Shown: in pieces, positions 13,401 to 22,394 of the stretch
Layout: the number at the start of each line of letters is the position of its first letter
Numbering within the stretch: position 1 is the first letter of the stretch
Assembly (NCBI GenBank): GCA_026874595.1
Contig: CM049322.1
Coordinates: 4,945,900 to 5,009,899, forward strand
DNA length: 64,000 bases
From: Sipunculus nudus
Taxonomy: Eukaryota > Annelida > Sipuncula > Golfingiida > Sipunculidae
Direction: 5' to 3'
Made by a program: the position numbers and the translations under genes
Notes under the pieces: model-generated
What the model was told of the DNA's origin: nothing
The model's input: the letters and a program-made list of their open reading frames with translations, nothing else
The model's database searches: none

Positions 13401-14776
13401 AATTATTTTTAGACACAACTCTCTTTTATATTAATACTTGATCTCCATCAGCCTCAATGAGATTTAAACATAAATATAAAAATCTCGACCTATAATCACC
13501 TTAAAATCAAACCATGGCCATTCTTTTTAAGAACAGCATTTTAATTTTCAGAAAATTGCAACGGCTCTGCCGTTGTGTTTGGAGCATATATATTACATAA
13601 CGGGAAGGGCCAATCTTGAATAAAATATTTCAGTATTATATATCTACCTCCCTTGTCTGCAATCACATCTTTATACTCAATTTCCAAGGTTTTACCAATA
13701 TTAATACTCCTTTACTGGAAACTGTTCCATGGGAAAAGTACATATGACTTTTGCCTGCACCAACTATCTATATCTTCTATCAAACTATGAAACTCTTGAA
13801 TAAAACTCATTCTTTGAACAGAACCATGCTTATGGAAGCCATTAAATTTTTTTCTTCTCTTTTCATACTTCTTCATTATTCTTACATTTCAAGAGATAAT
13901 ATTTATACAATATGCTCTATTACACATAAGTATATGTAAATGCGTTTTTAATTTTTATCTTCAGATACGTCTAAGGTATGCATCAGTTACAAGGATAACA
14001 CAAACGGAATTTGACATGCACTTACAAGTACATTAGAAATAATCAAAAGCATTAACTTTCGATTAAACCAACAGGATATTTGGCCCTATGCTTCTTTTAA
14101 TTATTATTTGTAGATAACAATCAACATAAGTAAGAAAGACATCACTTATTCAGGAATAGTCTATTTGTTCCAGCTTTATAAAAAAAATGCAATGACTAAT
14201 GTAAGAACAACTCCTCAAGGTTATCACCATATATTTCCTTCAACAATATGATTAGAATCATCTTTATCATTGGCTAATATTTGCCATTCCAGGTCTGTGC
14301 CGTTAATATCTTAGGGTCATTTCCACCTCTGTTGAACATGTGGACCAATTCTTCAAATAAGTCATCAAAAATCATGACCACTGTATGTTTTAGTTCTTTT
14401 CTCTCTTTTTGTACTGTATTTCTCTCATTTATATGTTAAAACCTCACTGTTACTGTTATTGTTCTTGGTTTATTCTGTCTCTTCTTACTTACTCTTTGTG
14501 CAGTATATATGATATTTGTTGACATGTTCATCTGCATTTTTGCATTCATTAAAATATTAACTGGTTCTTTAAAGTTTTGCCCTTTCTGTAACCCTGGTAA
14601 TTCTAACGTTCAACCTGCAAGATTACTGCTTGTTATTAATGGCCAGTACTTCTGCTTAATGAACTGTCTCTTTACTTTCCTATGATTCTTTTTTTCACTG
14701 TTTTCTTTTTCTAACCTGGCAATCTTTCTCTCTAGAGCACCCATTTTGGTTTCTGAATCAAATACTCTACATTCTA

Positions 14777-14867
<91 letters not shown>

Positions 14868-16850
14868 ATTTATTAGAGATTTGAAATAGTTTCTTATTTT
14901 TAATTTCAGTTGTTCCAACAAGTTACTGAGGACATTATGTGTTACCATCCATTCTGTTATTTCTTTGTTTTATTTTCACTGTCTCCTGAAATTTTATTTT
15001 TTTAACTTAGTCAGTTTAACTGAAGGTCATTCTGGGAATGTACTAGTAGTACTTTAAGTGTTAGAAAAAGAAGATCTCAGTCTTTTTCTTTCGTCATCCC
15101 AAGAAATGTCAATGTAAAGTGTTCTCTTTCAACATGTAGCAAAACGAATATTGAAACATCACAAAACTTACAGGCTAGCTGGTGCATCTGGGTGATAATG
15201 GGCGTATTTCCTGTTGTATATAAAACCCTGCCAACTGAGTGCTCATGCACTTTGTGACTTTGACAGGTGTGCCAAGGCGCCAAATGGATAGAACAATGGG
15301 CACTGGATAATAGCAGTCTATTAAATTTTAAAATGTTATGATTAAAAGAATTACGTTAAGCTTTAAAATTTACTCAGACGTTCAACAGTTTCCTAAAATT
15401 TTACTCACAAACTGTGTGTCATGTGATCTTCAAATTCCATATTATCTTTTTATTCAGTACTAAACTTGCACTATTTCATTTCTAATGGTATAAACTTGTA
15501 CAAGTCAATAAAATATATACTTATTATCCCTTTTGGTTTCTGTTTACCGTATGATGCAAACAATCCGAGAAGTTGGTTAAAAATGGTCTTCATTTATACA
15601 TTTTAAACTAACTTATATATAATTTTCTGGGTTTTATTTTCGTATTCTAATTTCAATCCTCCAAATTTTCTAAATTATTGACCTCTTTGAAAAATTGATG
15701 CCCAATATTTTATTTGAGAGAATAGCAAATGTATCGTCAACATAATGTAGGAGTTTAAACTGTTCCTCCCCTATTATAATTCCGTAAAATTAGTAGGACA
15801 GGCTAAATTCTTTAAAATTGTGTTTTGCCATTAAAACTATAATTAATATTTAATATTGGGCATATCTAATGTACTTGAGCACATTTTGGTTCGCCGGTTA
15901 AGGTAGGAAAGTAGACAAGTAGGCATTTGGGTATGCGATATGTTTATGATCGTTTAGAGCTAATTTTATTTTCAAGTCCCAAACAGCGATGAAGTGTGTA
16001 AAAGGTGTCATAAAGCATTAGATTGTTCAATGCAGAGGAAAAACTGAAACAAAGTAAGGTAATGAGGGGGACCAGTCCTGCCACTATAATAGTTGTGTCA
16101 TTCATAACTTTAATCCCTAAGATTTCCAAAGCTAAAATAAAATTAAAATAAAAGGCAAGATCCATTGTTGGACTTCTAACTTAATAGTAACAAGATGCTG
16201 TAAAATTGTCCATTTTGCTGCAGCTCACGTCATTGTAATAGAAGTTTTATAATTTAAATAAATGTTAACTCAGTATATAAATTTTAAATGTTTAATTCGA
16301 AGTTTTATACCATCTGTTTTTTTTTTTGTTTTTTTTCATTACCGGCTTGAACAGATTGGATTCCTTAGGGTAAGGGCACACAGTGAATAACAGAAAGTAT
16401 TTTAGTCTAAATGGTATACTCATATTTCAACAAAGTACGGTCGTTGTTGCTATCTGATAAAGTTATTACTGCTTGTCTCTGAAATTTGTTTACTTTGTCC
16501 TCTGCAAACTTACTGATAAATTTGTAATAAGGGGACTAACCTTTGGCCAAAAAATTTCACATAAAATACAATAGGTAAACCATCATTTCCTGGACTTGTT
16601 TTATTTTATATAATTTAACCGTTTTTTACAATTCATATGTTATAAGTGAAAAGGGACAATCGTGTCTGCACAAAGCATGTTAATAAAAATTTCCCCTGCT
16701 GTCACATTGGGCTGGGAATATTCGTTTAAAATCAAATTAAATTCATTTGTGAGTATATTGTGTTGCAGCTTAACACAATGTACATGTGGACGAGATATTC
16801 TATATCCGTTATCATGATATATATATATATATATGCATATATACATATAT

Positions 16851-16903
<53 letters not shown>

Positions 16904-17900
16904 CCACAGGACAGAAATGAATATTATACCACTTTTAGCCCTTTACATTAGAAACTCTATTGATAACTTAAATTCAAATTCCCCAATTATTCTTAGTATT
17001 ATAATAATAAAGAGCCCTCCTTCATTAAAATGTTGTTTTCTCCTTTATTACCTAAATTTTTGTCAGTGCATATATGACATGATTAACAATTTGCAGTCGT
17101 GATGTTACGTATCGATGTTATCATTATTACAAAATTGTTACATTTGCTCTTACATTGTAAAGCAACAATAAACGCGTTTTTTTAACTGAGCCAAGATGTA
17201 ATGTCATATGAATACCTGCCTAACCTCTAACCATCTGTAGAGTAAAGGCTGCGTCTGGGACACTTTGTAGCAGGTTTATATTTTTTTTTTATTTCTCCTC
17301 CTGTTGTGTTAGCAAGACATGCTATGACAAAAAAAGACACTCTAACAATGCATACTCTATCAAGAAAATAGAAGAATACGTTTCATGTGTTTAAACCAAA
17401 TCAATACATAATTGCAACAATTATTCCTTTCAGTATTTAGTTCATCTATATTGCAATAAATTGACTGATGAAAGTACCAGTGCATTTTCTTCAACTGTAT
17501 TGAAAATTCTTTTTTTTTGTAATCTTAATCTAGAATATTCTGTACTGGAACAAAATGACGGTGGCGAATGTAAAAAACACAATGCAACTATACAAAGAGA
17601 AAGCGCTGGTTTGGGAAGTCGACGGTGACGGCAACTCCTATGTCGACATGTGTTACGGTGGGCTCTTATATCACTACCGGTAATGGTCACATACTGATAG
17701 AAATAATATGGCATCAAAGCTTTTTCAGTTGAAGTTATGTAGGAAGCATCAGTTTCCTTAAATACTAAGGTGATGAATCTTGTTTCACTTTGTTTGACTT
17801 GATAAAGTACCAAAAGATTTGTTGATATCTGTTGTCAAAAGGGACGCCTGTTATCCTGATATTTCTATCCTGATATCTTTGAGACGTCTATCTCTCTCTC

Positions 17901-17950
<50 letters not shown>

Positions 17951-18434
17951 TTATTTATACTGGTCCCCATAATATCTAGTGTTCTTCCTATTGCTGCGTT
18001 TAAGGAAAGACTGGTGTACGACACAAGAATGCTGAAGAAAATGTTCTTAAGAGTACTGAATGTATACTTCATTCTTACAAACAGAGCATGAAGTTATGAA
18101 GCCAAATAAATGCATGTAGTCTGTCTAGATGAGAGAAAATATATACATTTATGCAAACTATACAGAAATCATGACATATTTGGTTTAGAGCTGCCTTAAG
18201 CTGTACTTGTATTGTTATCAAATGTTACCTTGTGGCACTTAAATTATGACGTTCTCGCCTTTGATATGAATAAGTCGGGGCTTAAGGCCCATAATAAACT
18301 GAAGTTACACGAATTATACAGACACAGAACCTCTAGTTTCATTATCGTGGCCCAGGTTACAGTTTATCTAAATATTTTACGGTGAGAACATATATTAAAA
18401 AAAAGTCATACACTTGGTGGTACACAAATGGGAG

Positions 18435-18490
<56 letters not shown>

Positions 18491-21400
18491 CCCAAATAAT
18501 AGGAACATTTAATCATTTGTTAAAGCCTTTATACTTCAATATTACCTTATTACCTTGATAACTAAATTGAATTTCTGATTCGCATACAAAGGTGTAGTAA
18601 TGACACAGTATCTTACATTTAATTTAATGTGACTTGGATATGAAATATGTAAAAAAAATCACTGTATACCTATGCCGATAATATAACTATAACAGTTATA
18701 TATCGTTTCAGTCCTTGATGTTAACCGTATATTGTATCAAACCAGAGGTTCTTGATATATGTTTGACGGTCCATATGGTAATAGTGTGTTCTCATATGCT
18801 TTAATTAAGATTCCATCAAATTTTAGAGGTGAATGAATAACTTTACTACCTGGGGTATGTTAGAAATTCATCTTCACGGAGGAATATATTTAAGATAAAA
18901 TGTCTTGACAGAATTTAAGGAGAAAATATATTTCGGTTGATGAATATCAACAATAAACTTTTTAATATTATATTTTATTTCCCATTTTATTTCCCATTTC
19001 ACATTTATTTCATGTTTCACATGTTATGTGAACGCTTTCCAGGATGTGGTACAGTCAACGACAACTTTATTATAGGAGGAAACGCCGTCAACGACATCAC
19101 AAAGAGACCTTTTATGGTATGGTTCAGGGTTAACAAATAATATTACAGTTAAAAGGGAATAAGTATGATAAGATATTATGAACTGTGATAAGTTATAGTT
19201 AAAAATATAAAACATTACTTGGAGAACAGTCATGGTGGGTTCACTCTTGAATTGAAAGTTTAACGGTGTACATGCCAAAGTCAGTAGACGCTAATATTAA
19301 TAATAAGAAAGATGAAGTCAGTGTTTATTTTGATGATATGTTGGATTTCTTTATTAATGAACCTAAACGGAGATTACTTTTATTATAACTACATGTGGAG
19401 ATACATTTCATGAAACGGAAGTGTCAGGCTTATGCATATTCAGAAAAAGTATGCATAATTGTACTAAATCCATGTTTGCGCAGCGTTAAATTAAGGTTTT
19501 CTGACGACCAAACACTTTCATTTATTTGCAAGGTGTATCGTAATGTTGTAAGATTACTTAATTCTGTAGACATTACACAAACATACATACAAACTAAAAA
19601 TTATGCTCGTTTGCTAGTCTCATTTCCTTGGTCTTTGTACATGTTTTGTCTAACATTTAGCTAAATTCGTATAAGTTTACCAATTATCTAAACTCGAATG
19701 ACACGTACCGGGTTTCTTGTTAGCTCCAACTCTGTCTATTTCCCCGGAATATGTGACACCGTAACCAAAGAAATTCCAACGTTACTCAATGTATACTTAA
19801 TTCACAATAAGCGACCTCACTTTTCTTTGTAGGTCTCCATTTTTAAATCAGGGCAGTATGAGGCAACAGGATCCGTCTTAAGTCCACGTTGGGTCCTGAC
19901 CAGTGTTTATAATCTGATTGGGTAATTATGTTTATTTAATATATGACGCTTCAATCAAAGTTATGGCGTATTAAACATGATGTTAGTGTCGAGTTTTTAT
20001 CTCATGATCTTTTTCTGTCGGTAAACTGGTAAGGGTTTCTAGGAGAGATGCTCTTGTTGCAGAGATGACCCTGCTTTTCTGAATGTTCACTTCGGGGTGG
20101 CAGATATTTCTGAAGATGGACCGACCCCTGTCATTACCAACGTCACACAAATCATCACTCATGAAGATTTTGATTTTTCAGCATCTCCTATCAAGTCAGT
20201 AGTCACATTCATCACACCTAGTTAAGCAGTTCCTTCATGTATTTTACATATTTAGATTGTCCTTTCAATTCAACGGCCTGATTCATTTCTCCCAGTACAT
20301 TAAAATACAGAAATCAGTTTCTTTTCTTATTTTTACATATGGATACAGTCCTTTCAAGTCAGTTTCCGATTCATTACACCTAACAAATTAAGAAAAACAA
20401 CAAACAGTTTCTTTTAGTCCTTTCAAGCGAGTGACCCGATTCATTACACTTAGTGGATGAAAAAGAAAGCATTTTCTTATTTAATACATAAACATATGAA
20501 GAGTCCTTTGAAGGGTGTCCTAAACTTATTAAAAGAAGCATTGTCTTATTCGATCAAGACATGAGATGATACCTTTCTAAAAGAAATCAAACATAGTCAA
20601 TGCGATTTACCTTCTTGTCATCATTAATTTATGGCCATATGAGAATGTTCCTATAAATTTTGATAACTAGTATGTGAGCAATGCACTTTGTAGTTAATAA
20701 ATAGCAAACACCAGGTTATCGACTGCTAAAAATAATCTTGCTTTCTACGTTCCGAAAAGATTCTCACAGCAATGCGGTTGATTAAAACATGGTTGTAAAT
20801 AGTCGATCATGTATATCTCGATATTAAAGCATTACGCCCGAAAAACACAGGTATAGTACGACAGGGTTCTTTAACAATGAATGATAAAAAAAGTGGTAAT
20901 ATGATGGAAAACGTATGATAACACCTTTCATCCGAATTTCACATTGTCCAACTCTGTTACAGATACAATGTAACCCATAAACAGGTACAAATCCAGTCAT
21001 CAAATAAATCATTTTTATGTGGAAATACATTTGACATGTGAATTATGAAAAATATTGTTGTGATTAGGTTGTTATTAGGCAAATTTAAATCAAAAACAGA
21101 TTTTCCTTTAGACTGGGAAAATCGTTTTATTGCATGTACCTTAATTATATGATATAAATGTGATAATATATAGGATTATTTTATTTTTAGACATCAGGGC
21201 ATTACCGTACGCGCAATAGTGTTTTTTAAAATTGCCGACTCACTCAAGTATGCATGTACAATAAATGAAACTTATTAATAATTTATTCACAGTACGTTTC
21301 ACACATTTATGTAAAGATATATAACACATTAAGTTATTCTGGCTATAGTTTAATATAACATTAAACAGATATATACTATTCGATAATATCTTTCTGGTTC

Positions 21401-22394
21401 AGGATTGTCCATGACATGGCGCTGCTTGAGTTGGATCAAAATGTGACTCTCGGCCAAAACATTAAACCAATATGTTTACCACAACCAGGGGGCGCTGCTT
21501 ACACCGACTGTCACGTGGCAGGTTGGGGACAACTAGTAACTGATGGTAAGACAAACATATTTTAACTACTTATCTTAATTTAAGAATTGTGAAAACTAAC
21601 TGACGCGAAATAAAGATGAAACAAAACACAATCAAACAATGATTTAAAGGCTTGTCTTCCATTTTATTTTAACAGGACCTCCTGCTGACACACTTCAGGA
21701 TTTAGAAGTCGATTTGATTGATGACAGTACGTGCGTCAGTCGTCTACCTAGCATTTTGACCTGGGTCCCGACAGGCGGCGTTCAGTGTGCCGAGGCCCCG
21801 AACTTGGGAAAGACGTGTATGGTATGTGACTGGTATCTGATTTTATGAAATATTTCCAAGATTGATCTGAACTTTTACTTGTGAGTTCTTGTGTGATGAT
21901 TATTGTGTTATTATCTACAGTGTGTAGATATATTACGTTATTCTGTCATTTGTGGTTAAAGATCTGCACAATGTCGAAGGAAATGTTTGTTGTTTATCGT
22001 CCTATTGTCTACGGTCCTTCAACTGTATAAAAATATAGTAATTTTAGTTGGCAGTTTATCATATATATTATTTACCTGTTATGTTTATAGAACGAATAAT
22101 GGGACAATCAAAAGGTTTTCAGTAAAACCATTATGTTGAAACATCGATAGATATTTGTTGGTTAATATGTGTAGTAGGGACTTTCTTTCTGTTGGAAAAA
22201 ACATTTCTCCTCTTTTTCAGCATGACGGAGGGGCTCTCATGTTCTGTAAACAGGGACGAGGCAACTATGTAGCCGTAGGAACAGCCAGCTGGGTGCCACC
22301 TTGTAACATGAACCCCACCCCACTCCCTCTTGGATTCGCCCAAGTAGACGAAAAGATCGCATGGATTCGGCAAATGTGCAATAACTGTATCTGA
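1375..22394 (+). CDS. Secreted two-module serine-protease homologue (11 exons, 437 aa)
   Basis: Spliced from 1375-1441, 5393-5493, 6003-6153, 6913-7025, 17534-17657, 19043-19116, 19833-19921, 20063-20194, 21403-21545, 21676-21821 and 22221-22394. The sum is 1314 nt, an open frame of 437 codons plus stop, and every intron has GT/AG ends. Residues 1-19 are a signal peptide and 20-33 a Lys/Arg-rich linker. Residues 35-103 and 122-186 are two related Cys/Trp modules, and 195-437 is a trypsin fold starting IIGGNA. The triad is broken: His57 is Y236, Asp102 is D288 (HDMALLEL), and Ser195 is G383 in CMHDGGALMFC. The residue before IIGG is Phe, so trypsin-like activation is not expected. A secreted, non-catalytic role such as cofactor, binding or matrix protein is inference; the partner is unknown. 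It is the only intact member of the local family. Confidence 0.85.
2353..2450. repeat. Direct repeat flanking the intron-1 element, left copy
   Basis: About 95 bp (gtttgcgtatttccatataa and following) recurs in the same orientation at 4763-4858 with a few substitutions. The two copies bracket the tandem-repeat element. This is far longer than a normal target-site duplication, so it is more likely part of a composite element or the result of a local duplication. Confidence 0.7.
2640..4200. repeat. ~333-bp tandem repeat, about 4.5 copies
   Basis: The landmark gcagcgccccctag recurs at 2801, 3133, 3467, 3799 and 4126, spacings of 332, 334, 332 and 327 bp. Each unit also carries 'acataacatgtaccag' and 'gacaactgacaaacagac'. 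Short ORFs on both strands repeat with the unit and are not genes. Confidence 0.93.
4723..4752. repeat. Stem-loop at the right end of the intron-1 element
   Basis: GCTTGCCGAAATC pairs with GATTTCCGGCAAGC around a 3-nt GAA loop, with one bulged base. A subterminal hairpin is typical of Helitron-like 3' ends. Confidence 0.75.
4763..4858. repeat. Direct repeat flanking the intron-1 element, right copy
   Basis: Partner of 2353-2450, same orientation, slightly diverged. Confidence 0.7.
5393..5493 (+). CDS. Exon 2: basic linker and first half of module 1
   Basis: After TTTTACAG the frame reads KGCKRRPPHSD and then CVYKKWLGAGC, ending APPNG before GTAACA (phase 1 in, phase 0 out). The pattern C-x4-W-x3-GC-x3-GTA matches exon 4, which starts module 2. 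Blocks C and E have a foreign insertion where this exon should be. Confidence 0.8.
5515..5735. repeat. Imperfect GTA/TAG trinucleotide-rich tract
   Basis: Interrupted gtagtag/gtagcag/tagtagt runs just after exon 2, in intron 2. Low-complexity minus-strand frames across it (Leu/Thr/Ile runs) are artefacts. Confidence 0.7.
6003..6153 (+). CDS. Exon 3: second half of module 1
   Basis: Starts after AATTGGCAG with TMTETWRNM and ends EYVTLCYGKEG before GTCAGT (phase 0 in, phase 1 out). It is rich in Met, Lys and Arg. The WVVKDGPDKGKEYV-x2-CYG end parallels the exon 5 end. Decayed homologues lie at 37470-37585 and 51966-52080. Confidence 0.83.
6126..6494 (+). repeat. 67-bp minisatellite seeded by the exon 3 / intron 3 border
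   Basis: Units start at 6126, 6175, 6243, 6309, 6376 and 6444 with gtgacactctg-like sequence. Units 2-5 are 66-68 bp, unit 1 is 49 bp, and unit 6 is partial. Unit 1 is the coding end of exon 3 plus its donor, so the array copies a splice junction. Unit 4 holds GAG|GTGAGT at 6337, closer to the donor consensus than the real GAG|GTCAGT at 6154. Reading past 6153 meets a TGA at 6198. Confidence 0.88.
6913..7025 (+). CDS. Exon 4: first half of module 2
   Basis: Starts after TATAACAG; encodes GDCGPDSTPGPHTR and then ECLLQLWMESGCFVTGTASP, ending before GTGAGT (phase 1 in, phase 0 out). The LWxxxGCxxxGTA core parallels exon 2. Homologous remnants occur at 37912-38000 and 52372-52455. Confidence 0.83.
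7690..8990 (-). mobile_element. Unclassified dispersed repeat, copy 1
   Basis: Its reverse complement aligns colinearly with 54840-55700: for example catctccccaaccct, cgcgtcccatt, ccaggt-ttcaag-taaacat, and tgacatttgaccca. No ORF of note. It is longer than its partner and carries a C run and extra sequence around 8080-8600. Confidence 0.65.
9238..9600. repeat. Locally GC-richer tandem duplication, ~225-bp period
   Basis: gcgccctttatcg-cttc begins at about 9238 and again at about 9461, and each is followed by a ctcaccaataaccttc/ccgggatgtc-like block. Base composition differs clearly from the AT-rich intron around it. Open frames exist on both strands, but none resembles a known protein. Confidence 0.55.
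11770..12210. mobile_element. MITE relative (cAGTACCCGTGTCggCATG family)
   Basis: Contains agtacccgtgtcggcatg (about 11880-11900) and a tttttgtctcatacac-like block that also occur in the TIR elements at 33388-33976 and 47883-48473, plus clustered TGACGTCA-like half sites near 12100-12150. It also resembles 57870-58340. Ends not defined. Confidence 0.5.
12240..13740 (-). pseudogene. Decayed L1/Tx1-like LINE ORF2 (endonuclease and RT)
   Basis: Minus-strand pieces in different frames carry LINE landmarks in the right order. They are the endonuclease motif NIYAPN (13577-13594), IDIWRVRN-T (about 13340-13380), the RT start SNKTPGYD (about 12970-12995), motif B GTPQGDPMA (12421-12447) and motif C FSDDS (around 12306). 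Frameshifts and stops separate them, so this is dead retrotransposon sequence inside intron 4. A coiled-coil-like frame at 14610-14780 could be its ORF1. Confidence 0.82.
14610..14780 (-). pseudogene. Possible LINE ORF1 coiled-coil remnant
   Basis: The minus-strand frame reads a heptad-like charged stretch (GALERKIARLEKENSEKKN) followed by KVKRQF. It lies upstream, in LINE orientation, of the ORF2 remnant. The N-terminal part of the same frame runs into a TA microsatellite and is meaningless. ORF1 identity is weak inference. Confidence 0.35.
14779..14873. repeat. (TC)n(TA)n microsatellite
   Basis: About ten TC units run directly into more than 30 TA units with two single-base breaks. Confidence 0.97.
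15640..16620 (-). pseudogene. Second decayed LINE RT fragment
   Basis: On the minus strand the RT start reads KTSPGNDGLPIVFYVKFF (about 16550-16605), followed by QAVITL (about 16450), and motif C YVDD with flanking FKLLH is at 15733-15744. It is interrupted by stops. This is a separate copy from the one at 12.2-13.7 kb, since both motif C and the RT start occur twice. 15000-15640 shows nothing recognisable. Confidence 0.68.
16819..16900. repeat. (TA)n microsatellite
   Basis: Two TA runs separated by gcatatatacatatatatagtt. Overlapping IYIY reading frames are artefacts. Confidence 0.96.
17534..17657 (+). CDS. Exon 5: second half of module 2
   Basis: Starts after TTAATCTAG with NILYWNKMTV and ends WEVDGDGNSYVDMCYG before GTGGGC, a weak donor (phase 0 in, phase 1 out). 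DGDGNSYVD resembles a short acidic Ca2+-binding loop, which is only a suggestion. A homologue of exactly the same 124-nt length lies at 52769-52892, but with a stop. Confidence 0.82.
17905..17947. repeat. (TA)n microsatellite at the left edge of the duplicated protease half
   Basis: The block duplicated at 24783 begins right after this run; the second copy also begins right after a TA run (24740-24782). Confidence 0.93.
18439..18490. repeat. (TA)n microsatellite, intron 5
   Basis: About 26 TA units; the equivalent place in block B (25242-25318) is also a TA run. Confidence 0.96.
19043..19116 (+). CDS. Exon 6: start of the trypsin-fold domain
   Basis: After GCTTTCCAG: GCGTVNDNF then IIGGNAVNDITKRPFM, followed by GTATGG (phase 1 in, phase 0 out). 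IIGG is the usual new N terminus of S1 proteases, but it is preceded by Phe194, not Arg or Lys. Cys187 is placed to pair with the protease domain as in two-chain S1 proteins. Confidence 0.87.
19833..19921 (+). CDS. Exon 7: region of the missing catalytic His
   Basis: Reads VSIFKSGQYEATGSVLSPRW then VLTSVYN. The active family has CGG-LI at the start of this stretch and WVLTAAHC at its end. Here Cys42 is Thr222, His57 is Tyr236 and Cys58 is Asn237, so the catalytic base and its disulfide are both gone. Phase 0 in, phase 2 out (GTAATT donor). Confidence 0.87.
20063..20194 (+). CDS. Exon 8
   Basis: The acceptor TTGTTGCAG at 20062 is chosen over the TTTCTAG at 20042, because the latter brings a TGA in frame. 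It encodes DDPAFLNVHFG, then a variable S1 loop and a QIITHEDFDFSASPI-K stretch like the segment before Asp102. The ATCAA|GTCAGT donor is phase 2. Confidence 0.85.
21403..21545 (+). CDS. Exon 9: Asp102 and central disulfide region
   Basis: IVHDMALLELDQNV keeps the catalytic Asp (D288) in its usual DIALL context. It is followed by IKPICLPQPG and C-x-VAGWGQ, typical of S1 folds. Phase 2 in, phase 1 out (GTAAGA). Blocks B and D share a one-base deletion in the CCAGGGGG run of this exon. Confidence 0.88.
21676..21821 (+). CDS. Exon 10
   Basis: After TTTTAACAG: GPPADTLQDLEVDLIDDSTC and then the C182-C191-like region ending LGKTCM before GTATGT (phase 1 in, phase 0 out). The acceptor is deleted in blocks B and D. 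Confidence 0.87.
22221..22394 (+). CDS. Exon 11: region of the missing catalytic Ser, and C terminus
   Basis: HDGGALMFCKQG replaces GDSGGPL-C. With the same C-to-C spacing as active proteases, Ser195 is Gly383. It continues VAVGTASW-PPC and the C-terminal helix VDEKIAWIRQMCNNCI, then TGA at 22392. This exon remains open in all three copies (29200-29373 and 44173-44346). Confidence 0.9.
   Translation, partial: HDGGALMFCKQGRGNYVAVGTASWVPPCNMNPTPLPLGFAQVDEKIAWIRQMCNNCI

Larger units (their letters stand above)
7026..17533 (+). other. Intron 4 (10.5 kb)
   Basis: A long phase-0 intron, GTGAGT to ATCTAG, packed with repeats listed separately. I see no coding exon in 7026-7690, 9000-9230, 9850-11770 or 16910-17530, which are AT-rich, with only homopolymers such as the C run at 8082-8094. 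Confidence 0.7.

Noticed and set aside
16760-16951. IYIYIY-type frames here and at 14610-14948, 17819-18091, 25124-25399 and 62920-63144
   Set aside because: Translations of TA microsatellites.
20043-20062. Use of the TTTCTAG acceptor for exon 8
   Set aside because: It places a TGA in frame; the CAG at 20061-20062 gives an open frame of the right phase.
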